A stretch of DNA of 64,000 nucleotides from Datura wrightii (taxonomy: Eukaryota > Streptophyta > Magnoliopsida > Solanales > Solanaceae). Of this stretch, positions 44,563-57,669 are shown piece after piece; positions within the stretch are counted from its first letter, which is position 1; each line of letters opens with the position of its first letter. Made by a program: the position numbers and the translations under genes. The notes beneath the pieces are model-generated. The model saw only the letters and a program-made list of their open reading frames with translations. It was not told the DNA's origin and searched no databases. The stretch is from positions 15,791,501 through 15,855,500 of the forward strand of contig JASDFA010000006.1 of NCBI GenBank assembly GCA_035772735.1, written 5' to 3'.

Positions 44563-44644
44563 CCTAATACTACTCTCGCCCAAGCACGCTTAACTTTGGA
44601 GTTCTGATGGGATCCAGTGCGTTAGTGCTGGTATGATCGCATCC
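44563..44644 (-). pseudogene. 5S rRNA, 5' part only, fused to satellite
   Basis: Breaks at CCTAATAC (for CCTAGTAC); also CTTTGGAG and ATCCAGTGC. Confidence 0.85.
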
Positions 44645-44883
44645 GTCATTCCTAGCGCTCTGAATTCTTTTAAGCTTCTTTCCTTCCGCGCTCCGTCCTC
44701 AACCTGCCCCCGCTCTATCCCGCCTGTCGCACACGCCGTCTGGTGCCGCCTGTCGCACACGCCGTCTGGTGCCGCCTGTCGCGCCTCCATCGCCTAACCT
44801 AACGACACCCCGCCCCGAATATCTTTTTTGCAAAAAAATATTGTAAAAAAGCAACATAATTAAGCTGAGTTCCGGCAAAAGAA

Positions 44884-45002
44884 GGGATGCAACACGAGGA
44901 CTTCCCAGGGGGTCACCCATCCTAGTACTACTCTCGCCCAAGCAAGCTTAACTTCGGAGTTCTGATGGGATCCGGTGCGTTAGTGCTGGTATGATCGCAT
45001 CC
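44884..45002 (-). rRNA. 5S ribosomal RNA
   Basis: One visible change, GCAAGCTTAAC for GCACGCTTAAC. Good candidate for a functional copy. Confidence 0.9.
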
Positions 45003-45215
45003 GTCACTCCTAGCGCTCTGAATTCTTTTAAGCTTCTTTCCTTCCGCGCTCCGTCCTCAACCTGCTCCCGCTCTATCCCGCCTGTCGCACACGCCGTCTG
45101 GTGCCGCCTGTCGCGCCTCCATCGCCTAACCTAACGACACCCCGCCCCGAATATCTTTTTTGCAAAAAAATATTGTAAAAAAGCGACATAATTAAGCGGA
45201 GTTCCGGCAAAAGAA

Positions 45216-45334
45216 GGGATGCAACACGAGGACTTCCCAGGGGGTCACTCATCCTAGTACTACTCTCGCCCAAGCACGCTTAACTTCAGCGTTCTGATGG
45301 GATCCGGTGCGTTAGTGCTGGTATGATCGCATCC
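45216..45334 (-). rRNA. 5S ribosomal RNA
   Basis: GTCACTCATCC and CTTCAGCGTTC. Confidence 0.85.
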
Positions 45335-45547
45335 GTCACTCCTAGCGCTCTGAATTCTTTTAAGCTTATTTCCTTCCGCGCTCCGTCCTCAACCTGCCCC
45401 CGCTCTATCCCGCCTGTCGCACACGCCGTCTGGTGCCACCTGTCGCGCCTCCATCGCCTAACCTAACGACACCCCGCCCCGAATATCTTTTTTGCAAAAA
45501 AATATTGTAAAAAAGCGACATAATTAAGCGGAGTTCCGGCAAAAGAA

Positions 45548-45666
45548 GGGATGCAACACGAGGACTTCCCAGGGGGTCAACCATCCTAGTACTACTCTCG
45601 CCCAAGCACGCTTAACTTCGGAGTTCTGATGGGATCCGGTGCGTTAGTGCTGGTATGATCGCATCC
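45548..45666 (-). rRNA. 5S ribosomal RNA
   Basis: One visible change, GTCAACCATCC for GTCACCCATCC. Confidence 0.9.
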
Positions 45667-45879
45667 GTCACTCCTAGCGCTCTGAATTCTTTTAAGCTTA
45701 TTTCCTTCCGCGCTCCGTCCTCAACCTGCACCCGCTCTATCCCGCCTGTCGCACACGCCGTCTGGTGCCGCCTGTCGCGCCTCCATCGCCTAACCTAACG
45801 ACACCCCGCCCCGAATATCTTTTTTGCAAAAAAATATTGTAAAAAAGCGACATAATTAAGCGGAGTTCCGGCAAAAGAA

Positions 45880-45998
45880 GGGATGCAACACGAGGACTTC
45901 CCAAGGGGTCACCCATCTTAGTACTACTCTCGCCCAAGCACGCTTAACTTCGGAGTTCTGATGGGATCCGATGCGTTAGTGCTGGTATGATCGCATCC
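45880..45998 (-). rRNA. 5S ribosomal RNA
   Basis: CCCAAGGGG, CATCTTAGTAC and CCGATGC. Confidence 0.87.
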
Positions 45999-46212
45999 GT
46001 CATTCCTAGCGCTCTGAATTCTTTTAAGCTTCTTTTACTTCCGCGCTCCGTCCTCAACCTGCCCCCGCTCTATCCCGCCTGTCGCACACGCCGACTGGTG
46101 ACGCCTGTCGCGCCTCCATCGCCTAACCTAACGACACCCCGCCCCGAATATCTTTTTTGCAAAAAAATATTGTAAAAAAGCGACATAATTAAGCGGAGTT
46201 CCGGCAAAAGAA

Positions 46213-46331
46213 TGGATGCAACATGAGGACTTCCCAGGGGGTCACCCATCCTAGTACTACTCTCGCGCAAGCACGCTTAACTTCGGAGTTCTGATGGGAT
46301 CCGGTGCGTTAGTGCTGGTATGATCGCATCC
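46213..46331 (-). rRNA. 5S ribosomal RNA
   Basis: TGGATGC, CAACATGAGG and CTCGCGCAAGC. Confidence 0.85.
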
Positions 46332-46544
46332 GTCACTCCTAGCGCTCTGAATTCTTTTAAGCTTCTTTACTTCCGCGCTCCATCCTCAACCTGCCCCCGC
46401 TCTATCCCGCCTGTCGCACACGCCGTCTGGTGCCGCCTGTCGCGCCTCCATCGCCTAACCTAACGACACCCCGCCCCGAATATCTTTTTTGCAAAAAAAT
46501 ATTGTAAAAAAGCGACATAATTAAGCGGAGTTCCGGCAAAAGAA

Positions 46545-46585
46545 TGGATGCAACACGAGGACTTCCCAGGGGGTCACACATCCTA
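46545..46585 (-). pseudogene. 5S rRNA, 3' part only
   Basis: Breaks at CATCCTA; has GTCACACATCC. Confidence 0.85.
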
Positions 46586-47276
46586 ACATACACCGAAAAT
46601 AGAGAAAATCGTAAATTGTCATTTGTTCGAAAAATAGTAATGCCGATCAAACGAAATGACAGGGCGCCCGTCACCAGGCCTCGCAGGCTGCGCACAGCCA
46701 AAATTTGGGGCCAAACGGAGACGGTTGATCAAATCTCCAGAAATCCGTGTGCTAACATAATACCGAAAATCGAGAAAATCGTAAAGTCTCATTTATGCGA
46801 AAAATAGTGATGCCGATCAAACGAAATGATAGCGCGCCTGTCACCAGGCCCCGCGGGCTGCGCACCGCCAAAATTTGGGGCCAAATGGAGACGATCGATC
46901 AAATCTCCAGAAATCCGTGGGCTAACATATACCGAAAATTGCAAAAATCGTAAATTCTCATTTATGCAAAAAATAGTGATGCCGATCAAACGAAATGATA
47001 GGGCGCCCGTCACCAGGCCCCGCGGGCTGCGCACACCCAAAATTTGGGGCCGAACGGGGGCGGTCGATCAAATCTCCAGAAATTCGTGTGCTAACATTCG
47101 CCGAAAACCGAGAAAATTGTAAATTGCCATTTATTCGAAAAATAGTGATGCCAATCAAACGAAATGATAGAGCGCCCGTCACCAGGCCCCGCGGGCTGCG
47201 CACAGCCAAAATTTGGGGCCGAACGGAGGCGGTCGATCAAATATCCAGAAATCCCTGGGCTAACACGCACTAAAAA
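46586..47276. repeat. 169-bp satellite array S10
   Basis: About four monomers, the same variant order as S2 and S4. Carries private changes (GCACCGCCAAAATTT near 46,863; TTGCCATTTATTCG near 47,125). Confidence 0.92.
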
Positions 47277-48226
47277 GTTTGAAAGTTAGCAACATAGGCG
47301 CACTATGCTAGTGTCTACAGACCGGCCGACATCGGATGTCACATGCTAACCTATGTCGAGACCCAACGCCCATCGATGAATGCCCAGCGATAGAAAATTT
47401 AAACTAGAACACCTATGCTTATGCTTATGATATAAATAAAATCCTAGAGATTAGTGGTGGTAGTGTTGGCCTACCATGGTCGCTTGCCATGGTGGTGTCG
47501 GTTGTGGTGGGTCGTTAGGACCAGTTTTTAAATTAAAATTGTCAACCATATTAGGAAATATGTTGAAATGAGTGCGATAGAGGTGTATTTTAGAAAAATG
47601 GCTCGGCCAAACCGCCTTTTGGCAGTTTGTCGAGATAGTTTCGAAAAAATACACAAAATGAAAAAAAAATCGCGTAAAACGGATAATCCAGCCCAAAGTT
47701 ATGATCATTTATATAATATGCCTCTAATAAACTATTTTTCCGTCAATTATATTACAGTTTTAACAACATTATGTAAGATCTCATCAAAAGACTTGCATCT
47801 CGGCAGTTCTTATTTTGTTAATAAAGAGCTAACACACACCAAAAATCGCGAAAATCGTAAATTCTCATTTATGTAAAAAATAGTGATGCCGATCAAACGA
47901 AATGATAGGACTATCTAAATTCTGATTTCTTATTCTGATCTCTTTCTGTACTATACTGATTCTTTAGTGATTACCGTAATGAATTGATTTAAAACCGAAG
48001 TGGGGCTTATATATAATAGAAACAATAAATCGCATTCAGGAATGCGACTTATAAGTCGCATTTCAGGAATGCGATTTATAAGTCGCATTTTGCCTTGCGA
48101 CGCGCCGACTTGCCGCTTGTCCGATCTTTCCCCGTGCCTTTTTCTAGCATGTATGTATTTCAAATACTCTTAACCAACACGTGAATAGGCCATCTATAAG
48201 CTAGAAATTTACGGGGTGTAACAGCA
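47277..48226 (-). mobile_element. Linker L4 (copy of L1, shortest)
   Basis: 950 bp. Shorter than L1 mainly because the hairpin subrepeat has only two or three units (about 48,025-48,095). Also lacks AGATC in GATAGTTTCG near 47,637. Confidence 0.55.
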
Positions 48227-51200
48227 GATCAAACGAAATGATAGGGCGCCCGTCAGCAGGCCCCGCAGGCTGCGCACGGCCAAACATTTGGGGAAAAACG
48301 GAGATGGTCGATCAAATCTCCAGAAATCCGTGGGCTAACTTTCACCGAAAATTGAGAAAACGGTAAATTGTCATTTATTCAAAAAATAGTGATGCCGATC
48401 AAACGAAATGATAGGGAGCCCGTCACCAGGCCCCGCAGGCTGCGCACAGCCAAAATTTGGGGCCGAACGGAGACGGTCGATTGAATCTCGAAAAATCCAT
48501 GGGCTAACTTTCACCGAAAACCGAGAAAATGGTAAATTGTCATTTATTCAAAAAATAGTGATGCCGATCAAACGAAATGATAGGGAGCCCGTCACCAGGC
48601 CCCGCAGGCTGCGCACAGCCAAAATTTGGGGCCGAACGGAGACGGTCGATCAAATCTCCAGAAATCCGTGGGCTAAAATACACCGAAAATCGCGAAAATC
48701 ATAAATTGTCATTTATTCGAAAAATAGTGATGCCGATCAAACGAAATGATAGGGCGCCCTTCACCAGGCCCCGCGGGCTGCGCACATCCAAAATTTGGGG
48801 CCGAACGGAGGCGGTCGATCAAATCTCCAGAAATCCGTGGGCTAACATATACCGAAAATTGCAAAAATCGTAAATTCTCATTTATGCAAAAAATAGTGAT
48901 GCCGATCAAACGAAATGATAGGGCGCCCGTCACCAGGCCCCGCGGGCTGCGCACAGCCAAAATTTGGGGCCGAACGGGGGCGGTCGATCAAATCTCCAGA
49001 AATCCGTGTGCTAACATTCGCCGAAAACCGAGAAAATCGTAAATTGTCATTTATTCGAAAAATAGTGATGCCAATCAAACGAAATGATAGAGCGCCCGTC
49101 ACCAGGCCCTGCGGGCTGCGCACAGCCAAAATTTGGGGCCGAACGGAGGCGGTCGATCAAATATCCAGAAATCACTAGGCTAACACGCACTGAAAATCGA
49201 GAAAATCGTAAATTCTCATTTATGCGAAAAATAGTGATGCCGATCAAACGAAATGATAGCGCGCCTGTCACCAGGCCCCGCGGGTTGCGCACATCAAAAA
49301 TTTGGGGCCGAACGGAGCCGGTCGATCAAATCTCTAGAAATCCGTGGGCTAACATACACCGAAAATCGCGAAAATCGTAAATTCTCATTTATGCGAAAAA
49401 TAGTGATGCCGATCAAACGAAATGATAGGGCGCCCGTCACCAGGCCCCGCAGGCTGCGCACAGCCAAAATTTGGGGCCGAACGGAAGCGGTCGATTGAAT
49501 CCCAAAAAATCCGTAGGCTAACATACACCGAAAATTGAGAAAATCGTAAATTCTCATTTATGCAAAAAATAGTGATGCCGATCGAACGAAATGATAGGGC
49601 GCCCGTCACCAGGCCCCGCAGGCTGCGCACAGCCAAAATTTTGGGCCAAACGGAGACGGTCGGTCACATCTGCAAAAATTCGTGGGCTAACATACACCGA
49701 AAATCGAGAAAATCGTAAATTGTCATTTGTTCGAAAAATAGTAATGCCGATCAAATGAAATGACAGGGCGCCCGTCACCAAGCCCCGCAGGCTGCGCATA
49801 GCCAAAATTTGGGGCCAAACGGAGACGGTCGATCAAATCTCCAGAAAACCGTGTGCTAACATACACCGAAAATTGAGAAAATCGTAAATTCTCATTTATG
49901 CAAAAAATAGTGATGCCGATCAAACGAAATGATAGGGCGCCCGTCACCAGGCCCTGCGGGCTGTGCACACCCAAAATTTGGGGCCAAACGGAGCCGTCGA
50001 TCAAATCTTCAGAAATCCGTGGGCTAACATACACCGAAAATCGAGAAAATCATAAATTCTCATTTATGAGAAAAATAGTGGTGCCGATCAAACAAAATGA
50101 TAGGGCACCCGTCACCAGGCCCCGCGGGCTGCGCACAGCCAAAATTTAGAGCCGAACGGAGGTGGTCGATCAAATCTCCAGAAATCCGTGGGCTAACATA
50201 CACCGAAAATCGAGAAAATCGTAAATTCTCATTTATGCAAAAAATAGTGATGCCGATCAAACGAAATGATAGAGCGCCCGTCACCAGGCCCCGCAGGCTG
50301 CGCACAGCCAAAATTTCGGGCCAAACGGAGACGGTCGATCACATTTCCAAAAATCCGTGGGCTAACATACACCGAAAATCGAGAAAATCGTAAATTGTCA
50401 TTTGTTCGTAAAATAGTAATGCCGATCAAATGAAATGACAGGGCGCCCGTCACCAAGCCCCGCAGGCTGCGCATAGCCAAAATTTGGCGCCAAACGGAGA
50501 CGGTCGATCAAATCTCCAAAAATCCGTGTGCTAACATACACCGAAAATTGAGAAAATCGTAAATTCTCATTTATGCAAAAAATAGTGATGCCGATCGAAC
50601 GAAATGATAGGGCGCCCGTCACCAGGCCCCGCGGGCTGCGCACACCCAAAATTTGGGGCCAAACGGAGCCGGTCGATCAAATCTTCAGAAATCCGTGGGC
50701 TAACATACACCGAAAATCGAGAAAATCATAAATTTTCATTTATGAGAAAAATAGTGATGCCGATCAAACAAAATGATAGGGCGCCCGTCACCAGGCCCCG
50801 CGGGCTGCGCACAGCCAAAATTTGGGGCCGAACAGAGGTGGTCGATCAAATCTCCAGAAATCCGTGGGCTAACATACACCGAAAATCGAGAAAATCGTAA
50901 ATTCCAATTTATGCAAAAAATAGTGATGCCGATCGAACAAAATGATAGGGCGCCCGTCACCAGGCCCCGCGGGCTGCGCACACCCAAAATTTGGCGCCAA
51001 ACGGAGCCGGTCGATCAAATCTTCAGAAATCCGTGGGCTAACATACACCGAAAATCGAGAAAATCATAAATTCTCATTTATGAGAAAAATAGTGATGCCG
51101 ATCAAACAAAATGATAGGGCGCCCGTCACCAGGCCCCGCGGGCTGCGCACAGCCAAAATTTGGGGCCGAACGGAGGTGGTCGATCAAATCTCCAGAAATC

Positions 51201-51281
51201 CGTGGGCTAACATACACCGAAAATCGAGAAAATCGTTAATTCTCATTTATGCAAAAAATAGTGATGCCGATCAAACGAAAT
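48227..51281. repeat. 169-bp satellite array S11
   Basis: About 18 monomers. Near its end a pair of monomers is repeated (about 50,600-50,940 and 50,940-51,280, 338 bp apart), another dimer-sized expansion. Confidence 0.93.
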
Positions 51282-51363
51282 CCTAGTACTACTCTCGCCC
51301 AAGCACGCTTAACTTCGGAGTTCTGATGGGATCCGGTGCGTTAGTGCTGGTATGATCGCATCC
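51282..51363 (-). pseudogene. 5S rRNA, 5' part only, fused to satellite
   Basis: Breaks at CCTAGTAC; otherwise consensus. Confidence 0.85.
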
Positions 51364-51576
51364 GTCATTCCTAGCGCTCTGAATTCTTTTAAGCTTCTTT
51401 CCTTCCGCGCTCCATCCTCAACCTGCCCCCGCTCTATCCCGCCTGTCGCACACGCCGTCTGGTGCCGCCTGTCGCGCCTCCATCGCCTAACCTAACGACA
51501 CCCCGCCCCGAATATCTTTTTTGCAAAAAAATATTGTAAAAAAGCAACATAATTAAGCGGAGTTCCGGCAAAAGAA

Positions 51577-51695
51577 GGGATGCAACACGAGGACTTCCCA
51601 GGGGGTCAACCATCCTAGTACAACTCTCGCCCAAGCACGCTTAACTTCGGAGTTCTGATGGGATCCGGTGCGTTAGTGCTGGTATGATCGCATCC
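51577..51695 (-). rRNA. 5S ribosomal RNA
   Basis: GTCAACCATCC and GTACAACTCTCG. Confidence 0.87.
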
Positions 51696-51908
51696 GTCAC
51701 TCCTAGCGCTCTGAATTCTTTTAAGCTTCTTTCCTTCCGCGCTCCGTCCTCAACCTGCCCCCGCTCTATCCCGCCTGTCGCACACGCCGTCTGGAGCCGC
51801 CTGTCGCGCCTCCATCGCCTAACCTAACGACACCCCGCCCCGAATATCTTTTTTGCAAAAGAATATTGTAAAAAAGCGACATAATTAAGCGGAGTTCCGG
51901 CAAAAGAA

Positions 51909-52027
51909 TGGATGCAACACGAGGACTTCCCAGAGGGTCACCCATCCTAGTACTACTCTCGCCCAAGCACACTTAACTTCGGAGTTCTGATGGGATCCGG
52001 TGCGTTAGTGCTGGTATGATCGCATCC
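51909..52027 (-). rRNA. 5S ribosomal RNA
   Basis: TGGATGC, CCAGAGGGTC and GCACACTTAAC. The spacer before it has AAAAGAATATTG, interrupting a T run. Confidence 0.86.
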
Positions 52028-52240
52028 GTCTCTCCTAGCGCTCTGAATTCTTTTAAGCTTATTTCCTTCCGCGCTCCGTCCTCAACTTGCCCCCGCTCTA
52101 TCCCGCCTGTCGCACACGCCGTCTGGTGCCGCCTGTCGCGCCTCCATCGCCTAACCTAACGACACCCCGCCCCGAATATCTTTTTTGCAAAAAAATATTG
52201 TAAAAAAGCGACATAATTAAGCGGAGTTCCGGCAAAAGAA

Positions 52241-52359
52241 GGGATGCAACACGAGGACTTCCCAGGGGGTCACCCATCCTAGTACTACTCTCGCCCAAGC
52301 ACGCTAAACTTCGGAGTTCTGATGGGATCCGGTGCGTTAGTGCTGGTATGATCACATCC
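52241..52359 (-). rRNA. 5S ribosomal RNA
   Basis: CACGCTAAACTTC, and GATCACATCC at the RNA 5' end. Same as the copy at 57,338. Confidence 0.86.
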
Positions 52360-52572
52360 GTCACTCCTAGCGCTCTGAATTCTTTTAAGCTTATTTCCTT
52401 CCGCGCTCCGTCCTCAACCTACCCCCGCTCTATCCCGCCTGTCGCACACGCCGTCTGGTGCCGCCTGTCGCGCCTCCATCGCCTAACCTAACGACACCCC
52501 GCCCCGAATATCTTTTTTGCAAAAAAATATTGTAAAAAAGCGACATAATTAAGCGGAGTTACGGCAAAAGAA

Positions 52573-52691
52573 GGGATGCAACACGAGGACTTCCCAGGGG
52601 GTCACCCATCCTAGTACAACTCTCGCCCAAGCACGCTTAACTTTAGAGTTCTGACGGGATCCGGTGCGTTAGTGCTGGTATGATCGCATCC
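52573..52691 (-). rRNA. 5S ribosomal RNA
   Basis: GTACAACTCTCG, AACTTTAGAG and CTGACGGG. Related to the copy at 57,670. Confidence 0.83.
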
Positions 52692-52904
52692 ACCACTCCT
52701 AGCGCTCTGAATTCTTTTAAGCTTCTTTCCTTCCGCGCTCCATCCTCAACCTGCCCCCGCTCTATCCCGCCTGTCGCACACGCCGTCTGGTGCCGCCTGT
52801 CGCGCCTCCATCGCCTAACCTAACGACACCCCGCCCCGAATATCTTTTTTGCAAAAAAATATTGTAAAAAAGCGACATAATTAAGCGGAGTTCCGGCAAA
52901 AGAA

Positions 52905-52945
52905 TGGATGCAACATGAGGACTTCCCAGGGGGTCACCCATCCTA
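52905..52945 (-). pseudogene. 5S rRNA, 3' part only
   Basis: Breaks at CATCCTA; has CAACATGAGG, as in the full copy at 46,213. Confidence 0.85.
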
Positions 52946-55382
52946 ACATACACCGAAAATAGAGAAAATCGTAAATTGTCATTTGTTTGAAAAATAGTAA
53001 TGCCGATCAAACGAAATGACAGGGCGCCCGTCACCAGGCCCCGCAGGCTGCGCACAGCCAAAATTTGGGGCCAAACGGAGACGGTCGATCAAATATCCAA
53101 AAATCACTGGGCTAACACGCACCGAAAATCGAGAAAATCATAAATTCTCATTTATGCGAAAAATAGTGATGCCGATCAAACGAAATGATAGCGCGCCTGT
53201 CACCAGGCCCCGCAGGCTGCGCACATCCTAAATTTGGGGGCGAACGGAGGCGGTCGATCAAATCTCCAGAAATCCGTGGGCTAACATATACCAAAAATTG
53301 CAAAAATCGTAAATTCTCATTTATGCAAAAAATAGTGATGCCGATCAAACGAAATGATAGGGCGCCCGTCACCAGGCCCCGCGGGCTGCGCACAGCCAAA
53401 ATTTGGGGCCGAACGGGGGCGGTCGATCAAATCTCCAGAAATTCGTGTGCTAACATTCGCCGAAAACCGAGAAAATCGTAAATTCTCATTTATTCGAAAA
53501 ATAGTGATGCCAATCAAACGAAATGATAGAGCGCCCGTCACCAGGCCCCGCGGGCTGCGCACAGCCAAAATTTGGGGCCGAACGGAGGCGGTCGATCAAA
53601 TATCCAAAAATCACTGGGCTAACACGCACCGAAAGTCGAGAAAATCATAAATTCTCATTTATGCGAAAAATAGTGATGCCGATCAAACGAAATGATATCG
53701 CGCCTGTCACCAGGCCCCGCGGGCTGCGCACATCAAAAATTTGGGGCCGAACGGAGCCGGTCGATCAAATCTCTAGAAATCCGTGGGCTAACATACACCG
53801 AAAATCGCGAAAATCGTAAATTCTCATTTATGCGAAAAATAGTGATGCCGATCAAACGAAATGATAGGGCGCCCGTCACCAGGCCCCGCAGGCTGCGCAC
53901 AGCCAAAATTTGGGGCCGAACGGAGGCGGTCGATTGAATCTCGAAAAATCCGTGGGCTAACATACACCGAAAATTGAGAAAATCGTAAATTCTCATTTAT
54001 GCAAAAAAATAGTGATGCCGATCAAACGAAATGATAGGGCGCCCGTCACCAGGCCCCGCAGGCTGCGCATAGCCAAAATTTCGGGCCAAACGGAGACGGT
54101 CGATCACATCTCCAAAAATCCGTGGGCTAACATACACCGAAAATCGAAAAATCGTAAATTGTCATTTGTTCGAAAAATAGTAATGCCGATCAAACGAAAT
54201 GACAGGGCGCCCGTCACCAGGCCCCGCAGGCTGCGCACAGCCAAAATTTGGGGCCAAACAGAGACGGTCGATCAAATCTCCAGAAATCCGTGTGCTAACA
54301 TACACCGAAAATCGAGAAAATCGTAAATTCTCATTTATGCGAAAAATAGTGATGCCGATCAAACAAAATGATAGCGCGCCTGTCACTAGGCCCCGCGGGC
54401 TGCGCACATCAAAAATTTGGGGCCGAACGGAGCCGGTCGATCAAATCTCTAGAAATCCGTGGGCTAACATACACCGAAAATCGCGAAAATCGTAAATTCT
54501 CATTTATGCGAAAAATAGTGATGCCGATCAAACGAAATGATAGGGCGCCCGTCACCAGGCCCCGTAGGCTGCGCACAGCCAAAATTTGGGGCCGAACGGA
54601 GGCGGTCGATTGAATCTCGAAAAATCCGTGGGCTAACATACACCGAAAATTGAGAAAATCGTAAATTCTCATTTATGCAAAAAATAGTGATGCCGATCGA
54701 ACGAAATGATAGGGCGCCGTCACCAGGCCCCGCAGGCTGCGCACAGCCAAAATTTCGGGCCAAACGGAGACGGTCGATCACATCTCCAAAAATCCGTGGG
54801 CTAACATACACCGAAAATCGAGAAAATCGTAAATTGTCATTTGTTTGAAAAATAGTAATGCCGATCAAATGAAATGACAGGGCGCCCGTCACCAAGCCTC
54901 GCAGGCTGCGCATAGCCAAAATTTGGGGCCAAACGGAGACGGTCGATCAAATCTCCAGAAATCCGTGTGCTAACATACACCGAAAATTGAGAAAATCGTA
55001 AATTCTCATTTATACAAAAAATAGTGATGCCGATCGAACGAAATGATAGGGCGCCCGTCACCAGGCCCCGCGGGCTGCGCACACCCAAAATTTGGGGCCA
55101 AACGGAGCCGGTCGATCAAATCTTCAGAAATCCGTGGGCTAACATACACCGAAAATCGAGAAAATCATAAATTCTCATTTATGAGAAAAATAGTGATGCC
55201 GATCGAACAAAATGATAGGGCGCCCGTCACCAGGCCCCGCGGGCTGCGCACAGCCAAAATTTGGGGCCGAACGGAGGTGGTCGATCAAATCTCCAGAAAT
55301 CTGTGGGCTAACATACACCGAAAATCGAGAAAATCGTAAATTCTCATTTATGCAAAAAATAGTGATGCCGATCAAACGAAAT
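52946..55382. repeat. 169-bp satellite array S12
   Basis: About 14.4 monomers without a linker. Has small deletions: GGGCGCCGTCACC near 54,712 and CGAAAATCGAAAAATCG near 54,142. Confidence 0.92.
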
Positions 55383-55464
55383 CCTAGTACTACTCTCGCC
55401 CAAGCACGCTTAACTTCGGAGTTCTGATGGGATCCGGTGCGTTAGTGCTGGTATGATCGCATCC
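55383..55464 (-). pseudogene. 5S rRNA, 5' part only, fused to satellite
   Basis: Breaks at CCTAGTAC; otherwise consensus. Confidence 0.85.
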
Positions 55465-55677
55465 GTCATTCCTAGCGCTCTGAATTCTTTTAAGCTTCTT
55501 TCCTTCCGCGCTCCGTCCTCAACCTGCCCCCGCTCTATCCCGCCTGTCGCACACGCCGTCTGGTGCCGCCTGTCGCACCTCCATCGCCTAACCTAACGAC
55601 ACCCCGCCCCGAATATCTTTTTTGCAAAAAAATATTGTAAAAAAGCAACATAATTAAGCGGAGTTCCGGCAAAAGAA

Positions 55678-55796
55678 GGGATACAACACGAGGACTTCCC
55701 AGGGGGTCACCCATCCTAGTACTACTCTCGCCCAAGCACGCTTAACTTCGAAGTTCTGATGGGATCCGGTGCGTTAGTGCTGGTATGATCGCATCC
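55678..55796 (-). rRNA. 5S ribosomal RNA
   Basis: GGGATACAAC and CTTCGAAGTTC. Confidence 0.86.
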
Positions 55797-56009
55797 TTCA
55801 CTCCTAGCGCTCTGAATTTTTTTAAGCTTCTTTCCTTCCGCGCTCCGTCCTCAACCTGCCCCCGCTCTATCCCGCCTGTCGCACACGCCGTCTGGTGCCG
55901 CCTGTCGCGCCTCCATCGCCTAACCTAACGACACCCCGCCCCGATTATCATTTTTGCAAAAAAATATTGTAAAAAAGCGACATAATTAAGCGGAGTTCCG
56001 GCAAAAGAA

Positions 56010-56128
56010 GGGATGCAATACGAGGACTTCCCAGGGGGTCACCCATCGTAGTACTACTCTCGCCCGAGCACGCTTAACTTCAGAGTTCTGATGGGATCCG
56101 GTGCGTTAGTGCTGGTATGATCGCATCC
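56010..56128 (-). rRNA. 5S ribosomal RNA
   Basis: CAATACGAGG, CATCGTAGTAC, CGCCCGAGCAC and CTTCAGAG. Confidence 0.83.
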
Positions 56129-56341
56129 GTCACTCCTAGCGCTCTGAATTCTTTTAAGCTTATTTCCTTCCGCGCTCCGTCCTCAACCTGCCCCCGCTCT
56201 ATCCCGCCTGTCGCACACGCCGTCTGGTGCCGCCTGTCGCGCCTCCATCGCCTAACCTAACGACACCCCGCCCCGAATATCTTTTTTGAAAAAAAATATT
56301 GTAAAAAAGCGACATAATTAAGCGGAGTTCCGGCAAAAGAA

Positions 56342-56460
56342 AGGATGCAACACGAGGACTTCCCAGGGGGTCACCCATCCTAGTACTACTCTCGCCCAAG
56401 CACGCTTAACTTCAGAGTTCTGATGGGATCCAGTGCGTTAGTGCTGTTATGATCGCATCC
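56342..56460 (-). rRNA. 5S ribosomal RNA
   Basis: AGGATGC, CTTCAGAG, ATCCAGTGC and GCTGTTATG. Confidence 0.83.
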
Positions 56461-56673
56461 GTCATTCTTATCGCTCTGAATTCTTTTAAGCTTCTTTCCT
56501 TCCGCGCTCCGTCCTCAACCTACCCCCGCTCTATCCCGCCTGTCGCACACGCCGTCTGGTGACGCCTGTCGCGCCTCCATCGCCTAACCTAACGACACCC
56601 CGCCCCGAATATCTTTTTTGCAAAAAAATATTGTAAAAAAGCGACATAATTAAGCGGAGTTCCGGCAAAAGAA

Positions 56674-56792
56674 GGGATGCAACACGAGGACTTCCCAGGG
56701 GGTCACCCATCGTAGTACTACTCTCGCCCGAGCACGCTTAACTTCGGAGTTCTGATGGGATCCGATGCGTTAGTGCTGGTATGATCGCATCC
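56674..56792 (-). rRNA. 5S ribosomal RNA
   Basis: CATCGTAGTAC and CGCCCGAGCAC, shared with the copy two units before, plus CCGATGC. Confidence 0.84.
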
Positions 56793-57005
56793 GTCACTCT
56801 TAGCGCTCTGAATTCTTTTAAGCTTATTTCCTTCCGCGCTCCGTCCTCAACCTGCCCCCGCTCTATCCCGCCTGTCGCACACGCCGTCTGGTGCCGCCTG
56901 TCGCGCCTCCATCGCCTAACCTAACGACACCCCGCCCCGAATATCTTTTTTGAAAAAAAATATTGTAAAAAAGCGACATAATTAAGCGGAGTTCCGGCAA
57001 AAGAA

Positions 57006-57124
57006 GGGATGCAACACGAGGACTTCCCAGGGGGTCACCCATCCTAGTACTACTCTCGCCCAAGCACGCTTAACTTCGGAGTTCTGATGGGATCCGGTGC
57101 GTTAGTGCTGGTATGATCGCATCA
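57006..57124 (-). rRNA. 5S ribosomal RNA
   Basis: Consensus except CATCA at the RNA 5' end (first nucleotide). Among the best-preserved copies. Confidence 0.9.
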
Positions 57125-57337
57125 GTCACTCCTAGCGCTCTGAATTCTTTTAAGCTTATTTCCTTCCGCGCTCCGTCCTCAACCTGACCCCGCTCTATCC
57201 CGCCTGTCGCACACGCCGTCTGTTGCCGCCTGTCGCGCCTCCATCGCCTAACCTAACGACACCCCGCCCCGAATATCTTTTTTGCAAAAAAATATTGTAA
57301 AAAAGCGACATAATTAAGCGGAGTTCCGGCAAAAGAA

Positions 57338-57456
57338 GGGATGCAACACGAGGACTTCCCAGGGGGTCACCCATCCTAGTACTACTCTCGCCCAAGCACG
57401 CTAAACTTCGGAGTTCTGATGGGATCCGGTGCGTTAGTGCTGGTATGATCACATCC
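57338..57456 (-). rRNA. 5S ribosomal RNA
   Basis: CACGCTAAACTTC and GATCACATCC. Confidence 0.86.
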
Positions 57457-57669
57457 GTCACTCCTAGCGCTCTGAATTCTTTTAAGCTTATTTCCTTCCG
57501 CGCTCCGTCCTCAACCTACCCCCGCTCTATCCCGCCTGTCGCACACGCCGTCTGGTGCCGCCTGTCGCGCCTCCATCGCCTAACCTAACGACACCCCGCC
57601 CCGAATATCTTTTTTGCAAAAAAATATTGTAAAAAAGCACCATAATTAAGCGGAGTTACGGCAAAAGAA

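Larger units (their letters stand above)
44563..46585 (-). repeat. 5S rDNA block B5
   Basis: Five full genes between edge copies. The first spacer carries a 26-bp tandem duplication (about 44,725-44,776), making that unit 358 bp. Confidence 0.95.
51282..52945 (-). repeat. 5S rDNA block B6
   Basis: Four full genes between edge copies. Copies 3 and 4 share rare changes with copies 6 and 7 of B7, at a constant distance of 5,097 bp. Confidence 0.95.
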
